Shown: positions 25,822 through 35,996 of the stretch, one piece after another
Numbering within the stretch: the first letter of the stretch is position 1
How the letters are laid out: every line of letters starts with the position of its first letter
Assembly: GCA_022706885.1 (NCBI GenBank)
Contig: JAKJBR010000009.1
Coordinates: 1 to 43,829, forward strand
DNA: 43,829 bases
Direction of reading: 5' to 3'
Origin: DUPQ01 sp022706885
Lineage (GTDB): Bacteria; Bacillota; Clostridia; DUPQ01
Made by a program: the position numbers and the translations under genes
Notes under the pieces: generated by a model
Databases searched by the model: none
Told to the model about the DNA's origin: nothing
Seen by the model: the letters and a program-made list of their open reading frames with translations, nothing else

Positions 25822-26376
25822 CTAAAGAACGGTTATGCTATTCTTTAAGTCTGCCAGATTCTTCTCATGGTCATCCTTATTTACATATGCCACTTTATTG
25901 CTTAAGAATTCCACATCCTTACCGGCTTTATGAAATTCCAGAGCGGTTTCTCTGCAGCAGTATTCCGAAGCTATACCGCAAACTAAGATTTTCTGATTCA
26001 CAACATCTTTAAGGACCTGTCCTTTTGCATTCTTAGCCTCAAAAGCGGAATATTCTTCAACTTCATCATCCTGACCTTTGTAGAAGATATTGTTCGGATT
26101 GGGTCTGTTTTTTCTCTTCTTTATCTTACTGTAAAAATCTTTATGGATTTCCGATCCTCTTTTATTTTGAACACAATGGTCGGGCCATATTCCTCCGTGC
26201 CTTTTAAAACTTTTATTATTCTCCGAGTGCCAATCACAGCTGTAGTATACATTTAACTTCGGATTTTCATTTATTAAGTCTATAATATTTTTCACGGCAT
26301 TTTCGGCATTTATACAGGCTAAAGAGCCGTCAATAAAGTCATATTGGCAATCTACAACTATTAATGATTTGTTCAT
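25822..26376 (-). CDS. pncA: Nicotinamidase/isochorismatase-family hydrolase
   Basis: 184 residues beginning MNKSLIVVDCQYDFIDGSLA. The catalytic triad of nicotinamidases is visible as Asp9 (VVDCQYDF), Lys in FYKGQDDE and Cys in GIASEYCC; metal ligands are supplied by CDWHSENN and the HGGIWPDHCV motif. The enzyme would convert nicotinamide to nicotinate for NAD salvage. The ATG overlaps the stop of the upstream lipoprotein gene (ATGA), with GGAGG 5 bases before it, so translation is coupled. A cysteine hydrolase of related specificity cannot be excluded. Confidence 0.85.
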   Translation of the reverse strand: MNKSLIVVDCQYDFIDGSLACINAENAVKNIIDLINENPKLNVYYSCDWHSENNKSFKRHGGIWPDHCVQNKRGSEIHKDFYSKIKKRKNRPNPNNIFYKGQDDEVEEYSAFEAKNAKGQVLKDVVNQKILVCGIASEYCCRETALEFHKAGKDVEFLSNKVAYVNKDDHEKNLADLKNSITVL

Positions 26377-27329
26377 ATTAACCTCCAAACACCGTTAATT
26401 ATATCATCCCGAGCTGTCTGTTGTTCCGGTTTAATAGGCTCAATCTCGGTATTTCCGAGTTTAAGGATAATGACACCTTTACGAACCGTTATGTCAAATA
26501 TGTGTGTTTCAGGAGGGCTATTCTGATTTATGCCTTCTATTTGCAATTTACCGTTTTCGGCTTGTACAAATCTCAGAGAGTGATACCATTCCGTTCTATA
26601 CATATTGTAGTATTCAAGTTCCCGGTTTTCGTAGGCTGTTAAAGTAAATGTAAAAACACCTGATGTCTGTTCCCAACCGAGGTAACACTTTTCTTCTTTT
26701 CCGTCTTTGTCAATATCACAAAAGGCAACACCGTAAGATGCTCTTTTTGCATATTCGTTATCAACCGTTCGGCTGTAAATCATATGGCAATTATTATACG
26801 GTTTATGTGTAGAAGAAAGTAAGGAGTTTAAATATCCTTCCGCAGTCGCATCTTCACTGTCGGAGAGGAGATAGTATTCGGCAGGTATCGGATTAACTTT
26901 GCTCCATGAATAAATGCTGCGGTTAAGATATTTATATTCTCCCTGAAACAGAAATTCCTCTTTTGTGTCACCGGTTCTGTCGTAATAGCTCAGCAGATAT
27001 TTTTCTCCGTCATATCTCAAATCTTTAACCCGGTAACTGTCGTCCTGCTTGGAATAAGATTGATAAATACGAACATGAGCCTGTCGTCCCTGTGCGGTAC
27101 TATTGACAAAATCCACCCATATTTTTTCTCCTGCAAGCAAGGTGCTGTTATCTATAACGACATAACCGTCGGCGGTTGCCTGTTCTGCGGAATAGTTTTC
27201 CTTAAGATCCTCCAGTTTTAGCTTGTAGTCGGGCTTTATCGATTGTTCGGTCAGGGAACAAGCGGTAAGGATAGTGCAGGTAATAATTGTAACGATTACA
27301 CTCCAAAACAGCGGATTTCTATAACTCAT
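26373..27329 (-). CDS. Putative lipoprotein with DUF4362-like region
   Basis: 318 residues. The signal peptide ends ILTACS, a lipobox. The first globular part (LKENYSAEQATADGYVVIDNSTLLAGEKIWVDFVNS...) resembles DUF4362 proteins. Later FCDIDKDGKEEKCYLGWEQ looks like a single calcium-loop-like or FG-GAP-type motif in a beta-rich domain. I chose the ATG at MSYRNP because the longer open frame adds a second, unlikely hydrophobic N-terminus; AAGGAG/AAAGG lie upstream at a slightly long distance. Its stop overlaps the nicotinamidase start. Function unknown. Confidence 0.7.
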   Translation of the reverse strand: MSYRNPLFWSVIVTIITCTILTACSLTEQSIKPDYKLKLEDLKENYSAEQATADGYVVIDNSTLLAGEKIWVDFVNSTAQGRQAHVRIYQSYSKQDDSYRVKDLRYDGEKYLLSYYDRTGDTKEEFLFQGEYKYLNRSIYSWSKVNPIPAEYYLLSDSEDATAEGYLNSLLSSTHKPYNNCHMIYSRTVDNEYAKRASYGVAFCDIDKDGKEEKCYLGWEQTSGVFTFTLTAYENRELEYYNMYRTEWYHSLRFVQAENGKLQIEGINQNSPPETHIFDITVRKGVIILKLGNTEIEPIKPEQQTARDDIINGVWRLI

Positions 27330-27527
27330 AGTGTTTTTATCCTTTCTCCTTACTCTATAGACGGGTAAAAACAACAACAGGTTCGCCTCTATTACGAGAA
27401 ATGTCATATTCATTTCAATGGAATATGGCATAATGTGACAATTCGGATGATAGTGGTGAATTTAGATAAAACGCTCTTTTTTCCGATTGATGTGTAAGGT
27501 TAAATTCACTAATGTTATAAAATATTA

Positions 27528-29216
27528 TCAAGTATGGTCTTGGTACATCCTTTGATTATCCGGCATTTTTGCGGGTATGGCAGTCCTATGCTTTTTCTTG
27601 TTTTCATACATACTGTGATCAACCCTTAAAAAGGTGGCATGAATATCTTCATCCAAAGAGGCATCATACTCAGCAACACCTAAAGATATCGAAAAGTCAT
27701 ATTCGCTTTCCTTATCTATTAAATCCACTTCCTTTTCTAAGTTCTTAATTATCGCATATATTTCATTTATGTTGGTCTTTTCAACTATTACAACAAATTC
27801 ATCTCCGCCTATGCGATAAATCCTGCCGATATGACCGAAGTTTGTGTTCAAAGTATTGTAAGTATCGATAATAGCTTTGTCACCGCTGAAATGACCGAAG
27901 TAATCGTTTATATATTTCATTCTGTCAATATCGGCCAGCACAATAATGACTCTTTCCGGTTTAGTAATCATGTCCATATCTTCCATAAATCTTGCACGAT
28001 TACCCGCACCGGTCATGGCATCGGTATATGCCATTTTTTCATAGTATTCTTTTTCTAACCGTATCCTTCTTCTTTCTCTGTAATCCTTAACCTGATAAAT
28101 CAACACTAAGACTATATATATTAATACGCCGATACGCAGATAGAGAGAGGAAACAATTTGTCCGTTTACAAAATATGATATTATCTCCGCAACTGCAAAT
28201 ATGAAAATAACGGAAAGCGATTTCAGTTCCCGCAAAGCTTTCTCGTTTTTGTAAGCAACTGATTCTATGATAAAAATCGCCATATAGTATACACACATTA
28301 CCGATATAAGTCCCACCGCAACCAGTACCGTATCCGAAAGACCTAATATGCCTGAATGCTCCAGCCCCAGGCTGACGACTGTATTTATAATTATTAAGCC
28401 TATTAAAAAGTCATCAAAAAACCTCTTTTTCATAGGAACGGCTTCCCTTATATACAAACTTACGGGTATAGGGGAAACCAATGTCATGAGATACGCAATT
28501 CTGGTGGAGTAATATGTATTTGCGGTAAATAACTGCAACATTTCCGAATCACCTAAAAACCAATTACTCATTAGTAAAGCATAAATCCCCAAATAAAGGA
28601 GACTTAGATTTTTCTCCTTATACATACCCAGGAAAAAGAAAGTTAAAATAATCATTATTCCTAAAATGAAAATAATAGGAGGGAAAATATTCCAAAGACC
28701 ATGTTGAGCAAAAAGGTAACCGTAAAAGGCACTCTCTGAACCTATAAAAACCTCCGAAGCGAAACCGTGTGAGGCGGCTCTGTGGGAGAAGAGAGAAATT
28801 TCAATTTCCTTTCCTTTATGTTCCGATTGAGTCTTTACAACTGCCCAGTAGTTACCTAAATCTCTTCCCATAAACTTGCTTCTGTCGTTGCCGATATCAT
28901 AGACGGTTTCTCCGTCAATTTTTATAACAACCGACTGAACATTGGCTTTCAAAGCAATAACCGATCCGGCGGGGAAGCGGTCGGGAACAGTGTTCCTTAT
29001 CACTAAAGGCTCGGATTTTTCTACATCAAAACGATGAGGTAAATAGTATCTTTCTTTGTAACCGTCTCCTTTCCATGTCCAACCGTCTATGAAAGAAACT
29101 CCCTCTCTGTCAATGAGATAAAGATTCGGCATATCCAAGACATCTGTAAGAACAAATGTGGAAATAAATATAGCGGCTATTAGTATAAAAAAAGTTATCT
29201 CATTAACCTTTTTCAA
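27528..29216 (-). CDS. Membrane-bound diguanylate cyclase (GGDEF) with extracellular sensor, TTG start
   Basis: About 562 residues. A first membrane helix (FFILIAAIFISTFVL) is followed by a roughly 150-residue extracytoplasmic domain. Next come about eight membrane segments in a 7TM-DISM-like arrangement, then a C-terminal GGDEF domain with RIGGDEFVVIVEK and DIDRMKYINDYFGH. The active-site GGDEF is intact, so it should make cyclic di-GMP; no RxxD inhibitory site is seen before it. I chose TTG at LKKVNE because AAGGAG lies about 10 bases upstream. The longer GTG start at 29246 has no ribosome site. The ligand is unknown. Confidence 0.85.
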   Translation of the reverse strand: MKKVNEITFFILIAAIFISTFVLTDVLDMPNLYLIDREGVSFIDGWTWKGDGYKERYYLPHRFDVEKSEPLVIRNTVPDRFPAGSVIALKANVQSVVIKIDGETVYDIGNDRSKFMGRDLGNYWAVVKTQSEHKGKEIEISLFSHRAASHGFASEVFIGSESAFYGYLFAQHGLWNIFPPIIFILGIMIILTFFFLGMYKEKNLSLLYLGIYALLMSNWFLGDSEMLQLFTANTYYSTRIAYLMTLVSPIPVSLYIREAVPMKKRFFDDFLIGLIIINTVVSLGLEHSGILGLSDTVLVAVGLISVMCVYYMAIFIIESVAYKNEKALRELKSLSVIFIFAVAEIISYFVNGQIVSSLYLRIGVLIYIVLVLIYQVKDYRERRRIRLEKEYYEKMAYTDAMTGAGNRARFMEDMDMITKPERVIIVLADIDRMKYINDYFGHFSGDKAIIDTYNTLNTNFGHIGRIYRIGGDEFVVIVEKTNINEIYAIIKNLEKEVDLIDKESEYDFSISLGVAEYDASLDEDIHATFLRVDHSMYENKKKHRTAIPAKMPDNQRMYQDHT

Positions 29217-29404
29217 GTACTGCTCACTCCTTCTCGTCGCTGCCACATAATGACAGTTATATTATGACTGTGATGGTAGGGTTTGTCAAACAACGCTTAC
29301 TGCGATAGTTTTATTGAGATAAATGATTAGTATTATCAGCTTTATTTGTTTTCATGTAATCATGTCAAAAACTACAAATAGTATCCCGTTCAGGCAAATT
29401 AAAC

Positions 29405-31195
29405 TTAACTGAAATCAAAAGAGAAGAGATGAATCTTATCGTCAAAATAGGCACCGTTCTCCGACCAGTCGGATAAAAGCGTCAGCGTAAGACGTTTAAT
29501 CTTCTTACCTGCATTTATTTTTATTAACCGTTTGATGTTTTCAGTGTCTTCAATTAGCACGGTTTGGCTGCCGTCTTCAAGCTGTGCGGTCAGTTTATAG
29601 GATTTTACCAGTGTCTTGGGCATTGTCATGACGGGTGCATCTATGTTTATGCTTGCCCGCATAGTGTGTGTCCGTTCGCAGAGATCACCGGGCAACGTAT
29701 TTCTGTCCAGGTCGGAGTCGAAAACCATACGGACTTTTGAAATTTTTGTTGCTTTTTCCAATGTATATTCAATTGACCCGCCCTTTCTTATATACACTCC
29801 TTGGGGACCGTCGTAAATCTGGTGGTCACGGTCTGTTCCGCTTCTAAGATTATCTAAGTTTTCAATATGAGGATCGGACGATAATGTCGCTTTTTTACAT
29901 AACGGAGAGATTTCTCTTATAAATCCCGGCAGGAAGCAGTCGTTTTCCATTAAGTTCTGCTGAATCTCCGAGATGTGAAGTTTACGGGCAAGTCTCGGCG
30001 ACAGATTGTATTTTTTAGCCACCGCGCAACTCTCTCCTACAGCCTGTCCCAACAGAGCACAGGTTGCCATTATACGTGATGAAGACATTGCTGCATGTGT
30101 CATGCTTATATTCCTTCCCGCAAACCACAGATTGTCTATATTCCTTGAATAAAGCACCGAAAGCGGAATCTTATACGGTTTGGGTGTGGGTATGATGGAA
30201 CTGGCACGTCCCGGGTGCCAGAAGCCTCCGGGATCATGATCGTCCAGCGGCCAGCCGCCGTAAGCTATCGTATCGGGGAAAAAGGTATCGGCAGATATTT
30301 CCTTCTGTGTCATTATATGGTCACCCATAAGCCTTCTGGATTCTCTCTTTCCCGGTAGAAATCCTATGAAATCCAGCTGCCAGCAACCTGCGTCATAATC
30401 CCCGCTGTTTTTAATATAATCCCACATTCCGTAGGCAAGAGCCACAAGTTCATCGCGGATGGATTCGGCATCTTTGATAGTGTTTCTGTCTCCTCCCAAC
30501 TCCAGGTACCAGAAATTTTCATAACTGCTTTCAATATTCGGGTGACGCTTTTCCACATCCTCCCGTGTCAGTTTTGTTGCAAACGGAGGGGCTTTGAAGG
30601 TAACTTCATGATCCAGTTTTCTGGCTTGAATCAGGCAGGAATTACCCATGGTTTTGCTGTCCGGTTCGGTTAAGGGTATGTCTTCGCCGAATTCCTCTTT
30701 AGACTCGCGACCCATCCGATATTCGGCTCCCGTAAGCGGTGCTAAAATACTGTCACCCGAACAGTCGGCGAAGTAATCTGCTTCTACTTTCTGCCATGTC
30801 TGTGAGGTCATCTGCCAGCCGTATACAGCCTGGATTTTATCTTTGTCCATATCCGCTTTGCAGCAGGAGCAGTTAAGCATAAGTGTAATATTCGGCTCGG
30901 AAATAACTTTGTTGTAAATTAAGCTGTCCCACACGGGGTAGAGCTTATACGGGTTGCGATACAGTGAATCCAGCTGAATTTCTTCAAGTATACCGGTTTC
31001 ACGGTTATTTAAACCTTTGCAGCCGCATATCCACATTCTTATCTCAGAAGAAGCATTGCCTCCGAGCACCGGACGCTCCTGCATTAAGACCACTTTCAAT
31101 CCTCGTCTAGCTGCTGCGATTGCAGCACATACGCCACTAATACCGCCTCCGACTACACAGAGATCGCAGCGGGTTGTTTCGGTTGTTAATTTCAT
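29405..31195 (-). CDS. FAD-dependent oxidoreductase (FAD_oxidored family)
   Basis: 596 residues. The N-terminal Rossmann fold reads CVVGGGISGVCAAIAAARRG, then VLMQERPVLGGNASSEIRMW, a signature of PF12831-type FAD oxidoreductases found next to carbohydrate genes. DYFADCSGDSILAPLTGAEYRMGRES and NLWFAGRNISMTHAAMSSSRIMATCALLGQAVG complete the FAD domain. A beta-rich C-terminal part (about 440-596) may be a carbohydrate-binding-like domain. AAGGAG precedes the ATG. The substrate is unknown; oxidation of a sugar or glycoside is a guess from family context. Confidence 0.82.
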   Translation of the reverse strand: MKLTTETTRCDLCVVGGGISGVCAAIAAARRGLKVVLMQERPVLGGNASSEIRMWICGCKGLNNRETGILEEIQLDSLYRNPYKLYPVWDSLIYNKVISEPNITLMLNCSCCKADMDKDKIQAVYGWQMTSQTWQKVEADYFADCSGDSILAPLTGAEYRMGRESKEEFGEDIPLTEPDSKTMGNSCLIQARKLDHEVTFKAPPFATKLTREDVEKRHPNIESSYENFWYLELGGDRNTIKDAESIRDELVALAYGMWDYIKNSGDYDAGCWQLDFIGFLPGKRESRRLMGDHIMTQKEISADTFFPDTIAYGGWPLDDHDPGGFWHPGRASSIIPTPKPYKIPLSVLYSRNIDNLWFAGRNISMTHAAMSSSRIMATCALLGQAVGESCAVAKKYNLSPRLARKLHISEIQQNLMENDCFLPGFIREISPLCKKATLSSDPHIENLDNLRSGTDRDHQIYDGPQGVYIRKGGSIEYTLEKATKISKVRMVFDSDLDRNTLPGDLCERTHTMRASINIDAPVMTMPKTLVKSYKLTAQLEDGSQTVLIEDTENIKRLIKINAGKKIKRLTLTLLSDWSENGAYFDDKIHLFSFDFS

Positions 31196-31320
31196 GGGTT
31201 TTTCTCCTTGCTCTTTACAATTAAATATTTAATCGACTCATTTTATTATACTGATAATATAATACCATTTTAAATAAGGTTGCAGTTAATTTAATGCATC
31301 TTTTGTAACACCGATGTCCT

Positions 31321-32589
31321 TTAACCGTAAAGCAACCAGAGATATATATATGCGGGAATTACCGCAGCCAAAGTAAAAGGAATACCTATGCGGACAAAAT
31401 CTTTAGTTTTGACCTCATAACCGGCCTTACGCAAGATACCGATACCCGCAATATTCGCAGAGGCACCTATAGGCGTGCAGTTTCCTCCGAGCGTGGCACC
31501 GGAGAGCAATCCGAAGTATAGCAGAGTCGGTTGGATTCCCAGATTGGCGGCAAGACCGCTGATAACCGGCAGCATGGTTGCAACATAGGGAATGTTATCA
31601 ATAAATGCGGAAAACAAAACCGAAGCCCATACAATGACCGTATAAAGAACAAATACGTTTCCGCCGCCGAGTTTGGCCAGCAGCCCCGCAACGGCATCAA
31701 TTACGCCCATATGGGAAATACCGCCGATTATAAGGAAGAGACCGAATAACAGGCCTATGGTTTCCAGATCCACCGCTTTCAGTATAGTTATGATTGATTT
31801 CTTATCGGAAGTTTTTATGGCGGTATAAATAATGCCTATAATAAGCAATCCGACACAGATAAGACCGTTTGTAATGTCAGGTTTATCGGGAATGAAAGAA
31901 GCGGCAATCAGAAGGACAATCATACCGACCAGCAACACGGTGGGAACATAATCGGTAACAACGGTACGGGCGGTATCCTTGGGTATCGGTTGCTTTTCTT
32001 CGCGGAACAGCCATGCCAGAATCAATGCGGAAAAAAGAGCACCCAACTCAACCGCAAAGAAAATACCCGGTTTACCTTGGTAGAAGAAAAAGTCCATGAA
32101 ATTCATGTTTGCGTAAGAACCCAGCATTATGGCGGTCGTGTCGCCGACCAAAGTGGCAGCACCCTGCAGATTGGATGACACGGCAATAGCAATAATGAAG
32201 GGAACCGGATTGGTCTTCAGTTTTTTACAGATCTCCAGTGCTATGGGAGCTACCATTAAAACGGTTGCGACATTATCCACGAATGCGGATATGATTCCTG
32301 CGAAGAGTGCCAGTGCAACAGCAGCCATCTGAACATTGGGAACCTTTTCCATAACCAGATCAGCCAGAAGTGCCGGCATCTTACTGTCAATGAACAGTTG
32401 AACCAGGCCCATGGTACCGGCAATCATCAGGAGCACATTGAAGTCAATGGAACCGAAAATCTTGTTAAGAGGCAGCATTCCGGAGATAATAAAAACGGCT
32501 GCCGAAATCAATGCGACATATGTACGATACTTTCCTAAAGTCAGCATCAGTATATAAGTAATAACAAAAAGAATAATCGCGTAAATCAT
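31321..32589 (-). CDS. ArsB/NhaD-type (SLC13-like) ion permease
   Basis: 422 residues, almost entirely hydrophobic, with 10-12 helices. Two inverted-repeat signature loops are visible: SSNLQGAATLVGDTTAIMLG in the first half and GGNCTPIGASANIAGIGIL in the second. AFVDNVATVLMVAPIAL and AFIDNIPYVATMLPVI stand before them. Members of this ion-transporter superfamily move Na+/H+, arsenite, or di- and tricarboxylates. No neighbouring ars or citrate genes identify the substrate. It is on the same strand as the FAD oxidoreductase, 125 bases upstream of it. Confidence 0.85.
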   Translation of the reverse strand: MIYAIILFVITYILMLTLGKYRTYVALISAAVFIISGMLPLNKIFGSIDFNVLLMIAGTMGLVQLFIDSKMPALLADLVMEKVPNVQMAAVALALFAGIISAFVDNVATVLMVAPIALEICKKLKTNPVPFIIAIAVSSNLQGAATLVGDTTAIMLGSYANMNFMDFFFYQGKPGIFFAVELGALFSALILAWLFREEKQPIPKDTARTVVTDYVPTVLLVGMIVLLIAASFIPDKPDITNGLICVGLLIIGIIYTAIKTSDKKSIITILKAVDLETIGLLFGLFLIIGGISHMGVIDAVAGLLAKLGGGNVFVLYTVIVWASVLFSAFIDNIPYVATMLPVISGLAANLGIQPTLLYFGLLSGATLGGNCTPIGASANIAGIGILRKAGYEVKTKDFVRIGIPFTLAAVIPAYIYLWLLYG

Positions 32590-32760
32590 AGGAAAACCTT
32601 TTCTCCCTTTACATTAAAATCTTTAACGGTCCATCACTATATAACCTGCTTAATTATACTACAAAGCAATATAAACTAAGTAAAAAAACGGTGTAGAAAG
32701 CGATTTTCTATAGATTTGTTTTCACCCTGTGAGTTTCTTGCAGAAAACTATTGCAGTCTT

Positions 32761-33924
32761 TTACTGACTTTTTCTCCTGTCGGGAATTATTCTTTCAGCA
32801 ATATTTCTCTTCTTGTCTTCATACATGGAGGTGTCCAGTTTGCCTAAAAAATCATCTGTCGTTTCATTTTCGCTGTCAAATACGGAATAACCGATTGAAA
32901 AATGTATTTTATATGGCTTATTTGCCGATTCATTAAACTCTTTTGTCTGCATTCTAATGGTGGAAATCATGTCCGTAATTTCTTCCTCGGAATTTATATG
33001 CATCAATATGATAAACTCATCGCCTCCATACCTGCATGATACACCTTTGTTGCCCACAGCCGTATATAACAATTTGCCAACCGATGCAATAGCATCATCT
33101 CCTACATTATGTCCGAATTCATCATTCACTTTTTTGAAGCCGTTAATGTCCAACATAATTCCTGCAAGTGTACCGGCAATTTCTTCTTTTCTGATACTCA
33201 TTAATAACAGGCTTTCCAGGTAGTGTCTGCTGAACAATCCCGACAGTGCATCCACATAAGCTGCCTCATTTTGAACATTTATGAATAACGAAACCATTCC
33301 TATGGCTACGCCAAGCCATATAAGAGAGTAACCGTAAAAGAAAAATTGCAACAGACTACCTATTATAATAGGAATCATAAACAGAATGGCAGGCATAAAT
33401 AAATACTTTTGTACCTTCTTTCGATTCATATAAATTAACAAAACCCCGTATGCCAGATAAAAATAGGTGACGGCAAACGGAATTATATATAAATTTGTTC
33501 TTTGATAAACATTAAATTTATCAATTACAAAAAATACCGGTGTCACTAAATTTATTATGCAGCCAAGTATAACCACTATGGCAGGTATGGCCCATAAAGG
33601 GTATATATGTTTAATTCTTCTCATATCCCCGAACAGTTTATAGTCCGCATATAATATCCATAAATAAGCAAATACGATACAGTTAATAAAAAGAGCAGTA
33701 TTGAGCACTATCAACACTGCATGATTGCCATAGGCGGTATTGCCGTCCAGTATAAAACCCACCGTCTCGATACAGCATTGCGTAATATTTAAAATAGTCA
33801 TACTGTAAAAAAGTTTTTCGTCAAGCAATCTGGAAATTGACGGTCTTTTTGAGCTCATTAAAATAACCGCTAAAAGCATTACCGCTGTGCCGTTTGCTAT
33901 ATATATTGCCGGAAAATTAGTCAT
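32761..33924 (-). CDS. Membrane GGDEF diguanylate cyclase
   Basis: 387 residues. About six or seven N-terminal membrane helices (1-225) resemble MHYT- or 7TM-like sensor regions without a named domain. The C-terminal GGDEF domain carries MLDINGFKKVNDEFGHNVGDDAI and CRYGGDEFIILM, with an intact active site. It should synthesise cyclic di-GMP. It is the second such protein within 6 kb but differs from the first in its sensor part (no large extracellular domain). No EAL domain is seen in the window. Confidence 0.87.
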   Translation of the reverse strand: MTNFPAIYIANGTAVMLLAVILMSSKRPSISRLLDEKLFYSMTILNITQCCIETVGFILDGNTAYGNHAVLIVLNTALFINCIVFAYLWILYADYKLFGDMRRIKHIYPLWAIPAIVVILGCIINLVTPVFFVIDKFNVYQRTNLYIIPFAVTYFYLAYGVLLIYMNRKKVQKYLFMPAILFMIPIIIGSLLQFFFYGYSLIWLGVAIGMVSLFINVQNEAAYVDALSGLFSRHYLESLLLMSIRKEEIAGTLAGIMLDINGFKKVNDEFGHNVGDDAIASVGKLLYTAVGNKGVSCRYGGDEFIILMHINSEEEITDMISTIRMQTKEFNESANKPYKIHFSIGYSVFDSENETTDDFLGKLDTSMYEDKKRNIAERIIPDRRKSQ

Positions 33925-34274
33925 TGCAAAAATCCCCTTTTTACTGTACTACAATTCTTTTTAATGCATATTCTTCTAATTTAATCATTTCCCAATCTAC
34001 CATCCTACAAATAAACATAAATAGTTATTAGGCTAATTATAATACGTAGTCCTAATAGAAACAAGTATAAAATGTTTGTGTTACGTTAATATTTTGAAAA
34101 ATTGACACAACGTTTATGGTAGGGCATATTCCGTTATCTTATCCGCCGAAATATCATTGTGGCATTATTGATTTATCTTCTTATACACTTTCGCTTTAAA
34201 ATATACATAACTAAAAAGTTTATAATTCCGGATTTCTGTCCGGTCAAATTTCGAGTTTTTATTCGGTCATATAT
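33925..34274. other. Gene-free gap of 350 bases
   Basis: AT-rich sequence upstream of the GGDEF gene and downstream of the GNAT gene. It contains a short stem CCGGA-TTTCTG-TCCGG (34228-34243) close behind the GNAT stop, which could be a weak terminator. No coding frame with a plausible start and ribosome site, and no known RNA element, was recognised. Confidence 0.5.
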
Positions 34275-35015
34275 TCATAATGTCATGGCTAATGTCTCTG
34301 CAAACTTTACAAAACCGACTTTATCAGCGAGTTTCTGTGATGCTGCATTATCTATTTCCGTAGACCATATCGGGCATTTGCCAAGTTTTATAATGCTTTT
34401 TACACATTTGATACAAACTTCCGATGCATAACCTCTACCGCGATATTCCGGAAGTGTGTTAACTCCTATTTCCTGAACTGTCTCCTGCATATAAGGCATT
34501 CCCGGAGCATCCGAACAACTTACGAGCTTACTGTTTTCAAATATTCCGACACAAAGACCATATTGTACCATTTCGTCAAAGTATTCACGTAGCCAGTCTG
34601 TATTATTGCATCCTAAGTGAGCTTTCCTGAAAAACTGGAGATATGAGGGATAGTCGGAGCAGGATAAAATAACCGCACAACTTACCGCATTTGTTTCTCT
34701 GTAAACATATTTGATGCTTTGTGTAATCGGCATACCGAATGTGTCCGACAACAACTCCTTAACCTTAGCTGATGACATTGTTGCATTCATCTTTTGCTTA
34801 AGTCCATTTATTTTTCCGGATGCTTTATCCCCATATGAGACTATTAGCTTTCCCGGCTGAAGCCAAACATAAATATCAAAAGGATGTGAATAACCGTACT
34901 GTGTGATATTACGTTCTTTAGAATATATGAAGTGCATACCTCGAGTTTCAAACGATTCAGATGATATACCGAGCCACTTTGTGTAATACTGTTTGGTTAT
35001 TTTATGATAATTCAT
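34275..35015 (-). CDS. GNAT-family N-acetyltransferase
   Basis: 246 residues. The C-terminal GNAT domain contains EIGVNTLPEYRGRGYASEVCIKCVKSIIKLGK, where RGRGYA is the acetyl-CoA loop, and ends with NAASQKLADKVGF, a standard last motif. The N-terminal 130 residues are an additional domain of unrecognised fold (YVWLQPGKLIVSYGDKASGKI). GGAAG precedes the ATG. The substrate is unknown. Confidence 0.8.
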   Translation of the reverse strand: MNYHKITKQYYTKWLGISSESFETRGMHFIYSKERNITQYGYSHPFDIYVWLQPGKLIVSYGDKASGKINGLKQKMNATMSSAKVKELLSDTFGMPITQSIKYVYRETNAVSCAVILSCSDYPSYLQFFRKAHLGCNNTDWLREYFDEMVQYGLCVGIFENSKLVSCSDAPGMPYMQETVQEIGVNTLPEYRGRGYASEVCIKCVKSIIKLGKCPIWSTEIDNAASQKLADKVGFVKFAETLAMTL

Positions 35016-35132
35016 ATATCTTCCAGCCTACCTCTCTAAAAATTTCAAAATATAAGTATAGTATTTACCTTTTTCTGCGGTTATTAATGGAACAACGCGA
35101 GCAATCATTTTCACAAATCCTTCACTTGCAGA

Positions 35133-35996
35133 TTAAAAATCAAAATCCTTAGTTACAGCAATAAACAAATCTGCCGACCAAAAGTCAACAACTTTCCTGT
35201 CACGAATAAACGGAGAAACATCAGATTTTGCCGATGCATAATCTATTGTCGCGAACCTTTCACAAAGCAACTGCTTAAGAATATCTTTGTTGAACGATTG
35301 ATAAGATTTCAGATAGCCGTTGTTCTTCAGCCTACTTTCCAGATGTGCGAGATTCATAGGATATTCGTTAGTTATGTAAAAAAGATAGTCAAAGAGGTCG
35401 CGCCCCTTGACTCTGCTTTTCCAACTTCGCGAAAGTACGGCAGAAACTTTCCCTGCAAACAATGTACCTTTATCGTAAAGTCTTACAGGGGTAGGATATG
35501 GTTGTAGCAGATATTTCGTTTCATAGCTTGCTGCGGAAAGTGCCGCTGCATCCGCTTCAAGTTTTATCTTCAATACTTCATTAGCCGGAACTCTTCCTGT
35601 TATGGTCTCTTCAGTTCCGAAACAATTTAAGATTTCTCTGCAATTGCCTTTGATATATCCTCTTTGTATTAATCCGCTTTTCGAATCAACTTCAAATGTT
35701 GCCGGAATACCAAGAGAAGCAAGCTCATTGTTGATACAGCCGACATACTTATCAAGCACAAAGGTGTCTATTTTTTCGTTATCGATAGAAAAATCCAAAT
35801 CTTCTGAAAGTCTTTGGAGACCGTGAAAAATTCTGAGAGCCGTTCCGCCGTTAAAAGCTGCATTCTGATAGAAGTCAGAACGTCCCAGTCCGCATAATGT
35901 AATTTCCTGCAAGGCTTGCTTAACTGCGTTTTTTGCTTCCGCATCGCTTGTAGCCACGGGATATTTACTCATCATGGAATCTAATACACTATTCAT
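35133..35996 (-). CDS. abiEii: AbiEii-type nucleotidyltransferase toxin
   Basis: 287 residues. The nucleotidyltransferase core reads FNGGTALRIFHGLQRLSEDLDFSI, matching the GS/GT and DxD motifs of AbiEii/MenT-like toxins. The downstream Lys-rich block LFAGKVSAVLSRSWKSRVKGRDLFDYLFY fits the family's conserved K and D motifs. These toxins transfer nucleotides to target RNAs and cause growth arrest in phage defence. The ATG overlaps the AbiEi stop by ATGA, with AAAGGAG upstream. All motifs are intact. Confidence 0.88.
   Translation of the reverse strand: MNSVLDSMMSKYPVATSDAEAKNAVKQALQEITLCGLGRSDFYQNAAFNGGTALRIFHGLQRLSEDLDFSIDNEKIDTFVLDKYVGCINNELASLGIPATFEVDSKSGLIQRGYIKGNCREILNCFGTEETITGRVPANEVLKIKLEADAAALSAASYETKYLLQPYPTPVRLYDKGTLFAGKVSAVLSRSWKSRVKGRDLFDYLFYITNEYPMNLAHLESRLKNNGYLKSYQSFNKDILKQLLCERFATIDYASAKSDVSPFIRDRKVVDFWSADLFIAVTKDFDF

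Noticed and set aside
26373..27329. Dockerin or EF-hand protein because of DIDKDGKEEK
   Set aside because: Only one such loop, no duplicated segment, and no cohesin in the window.
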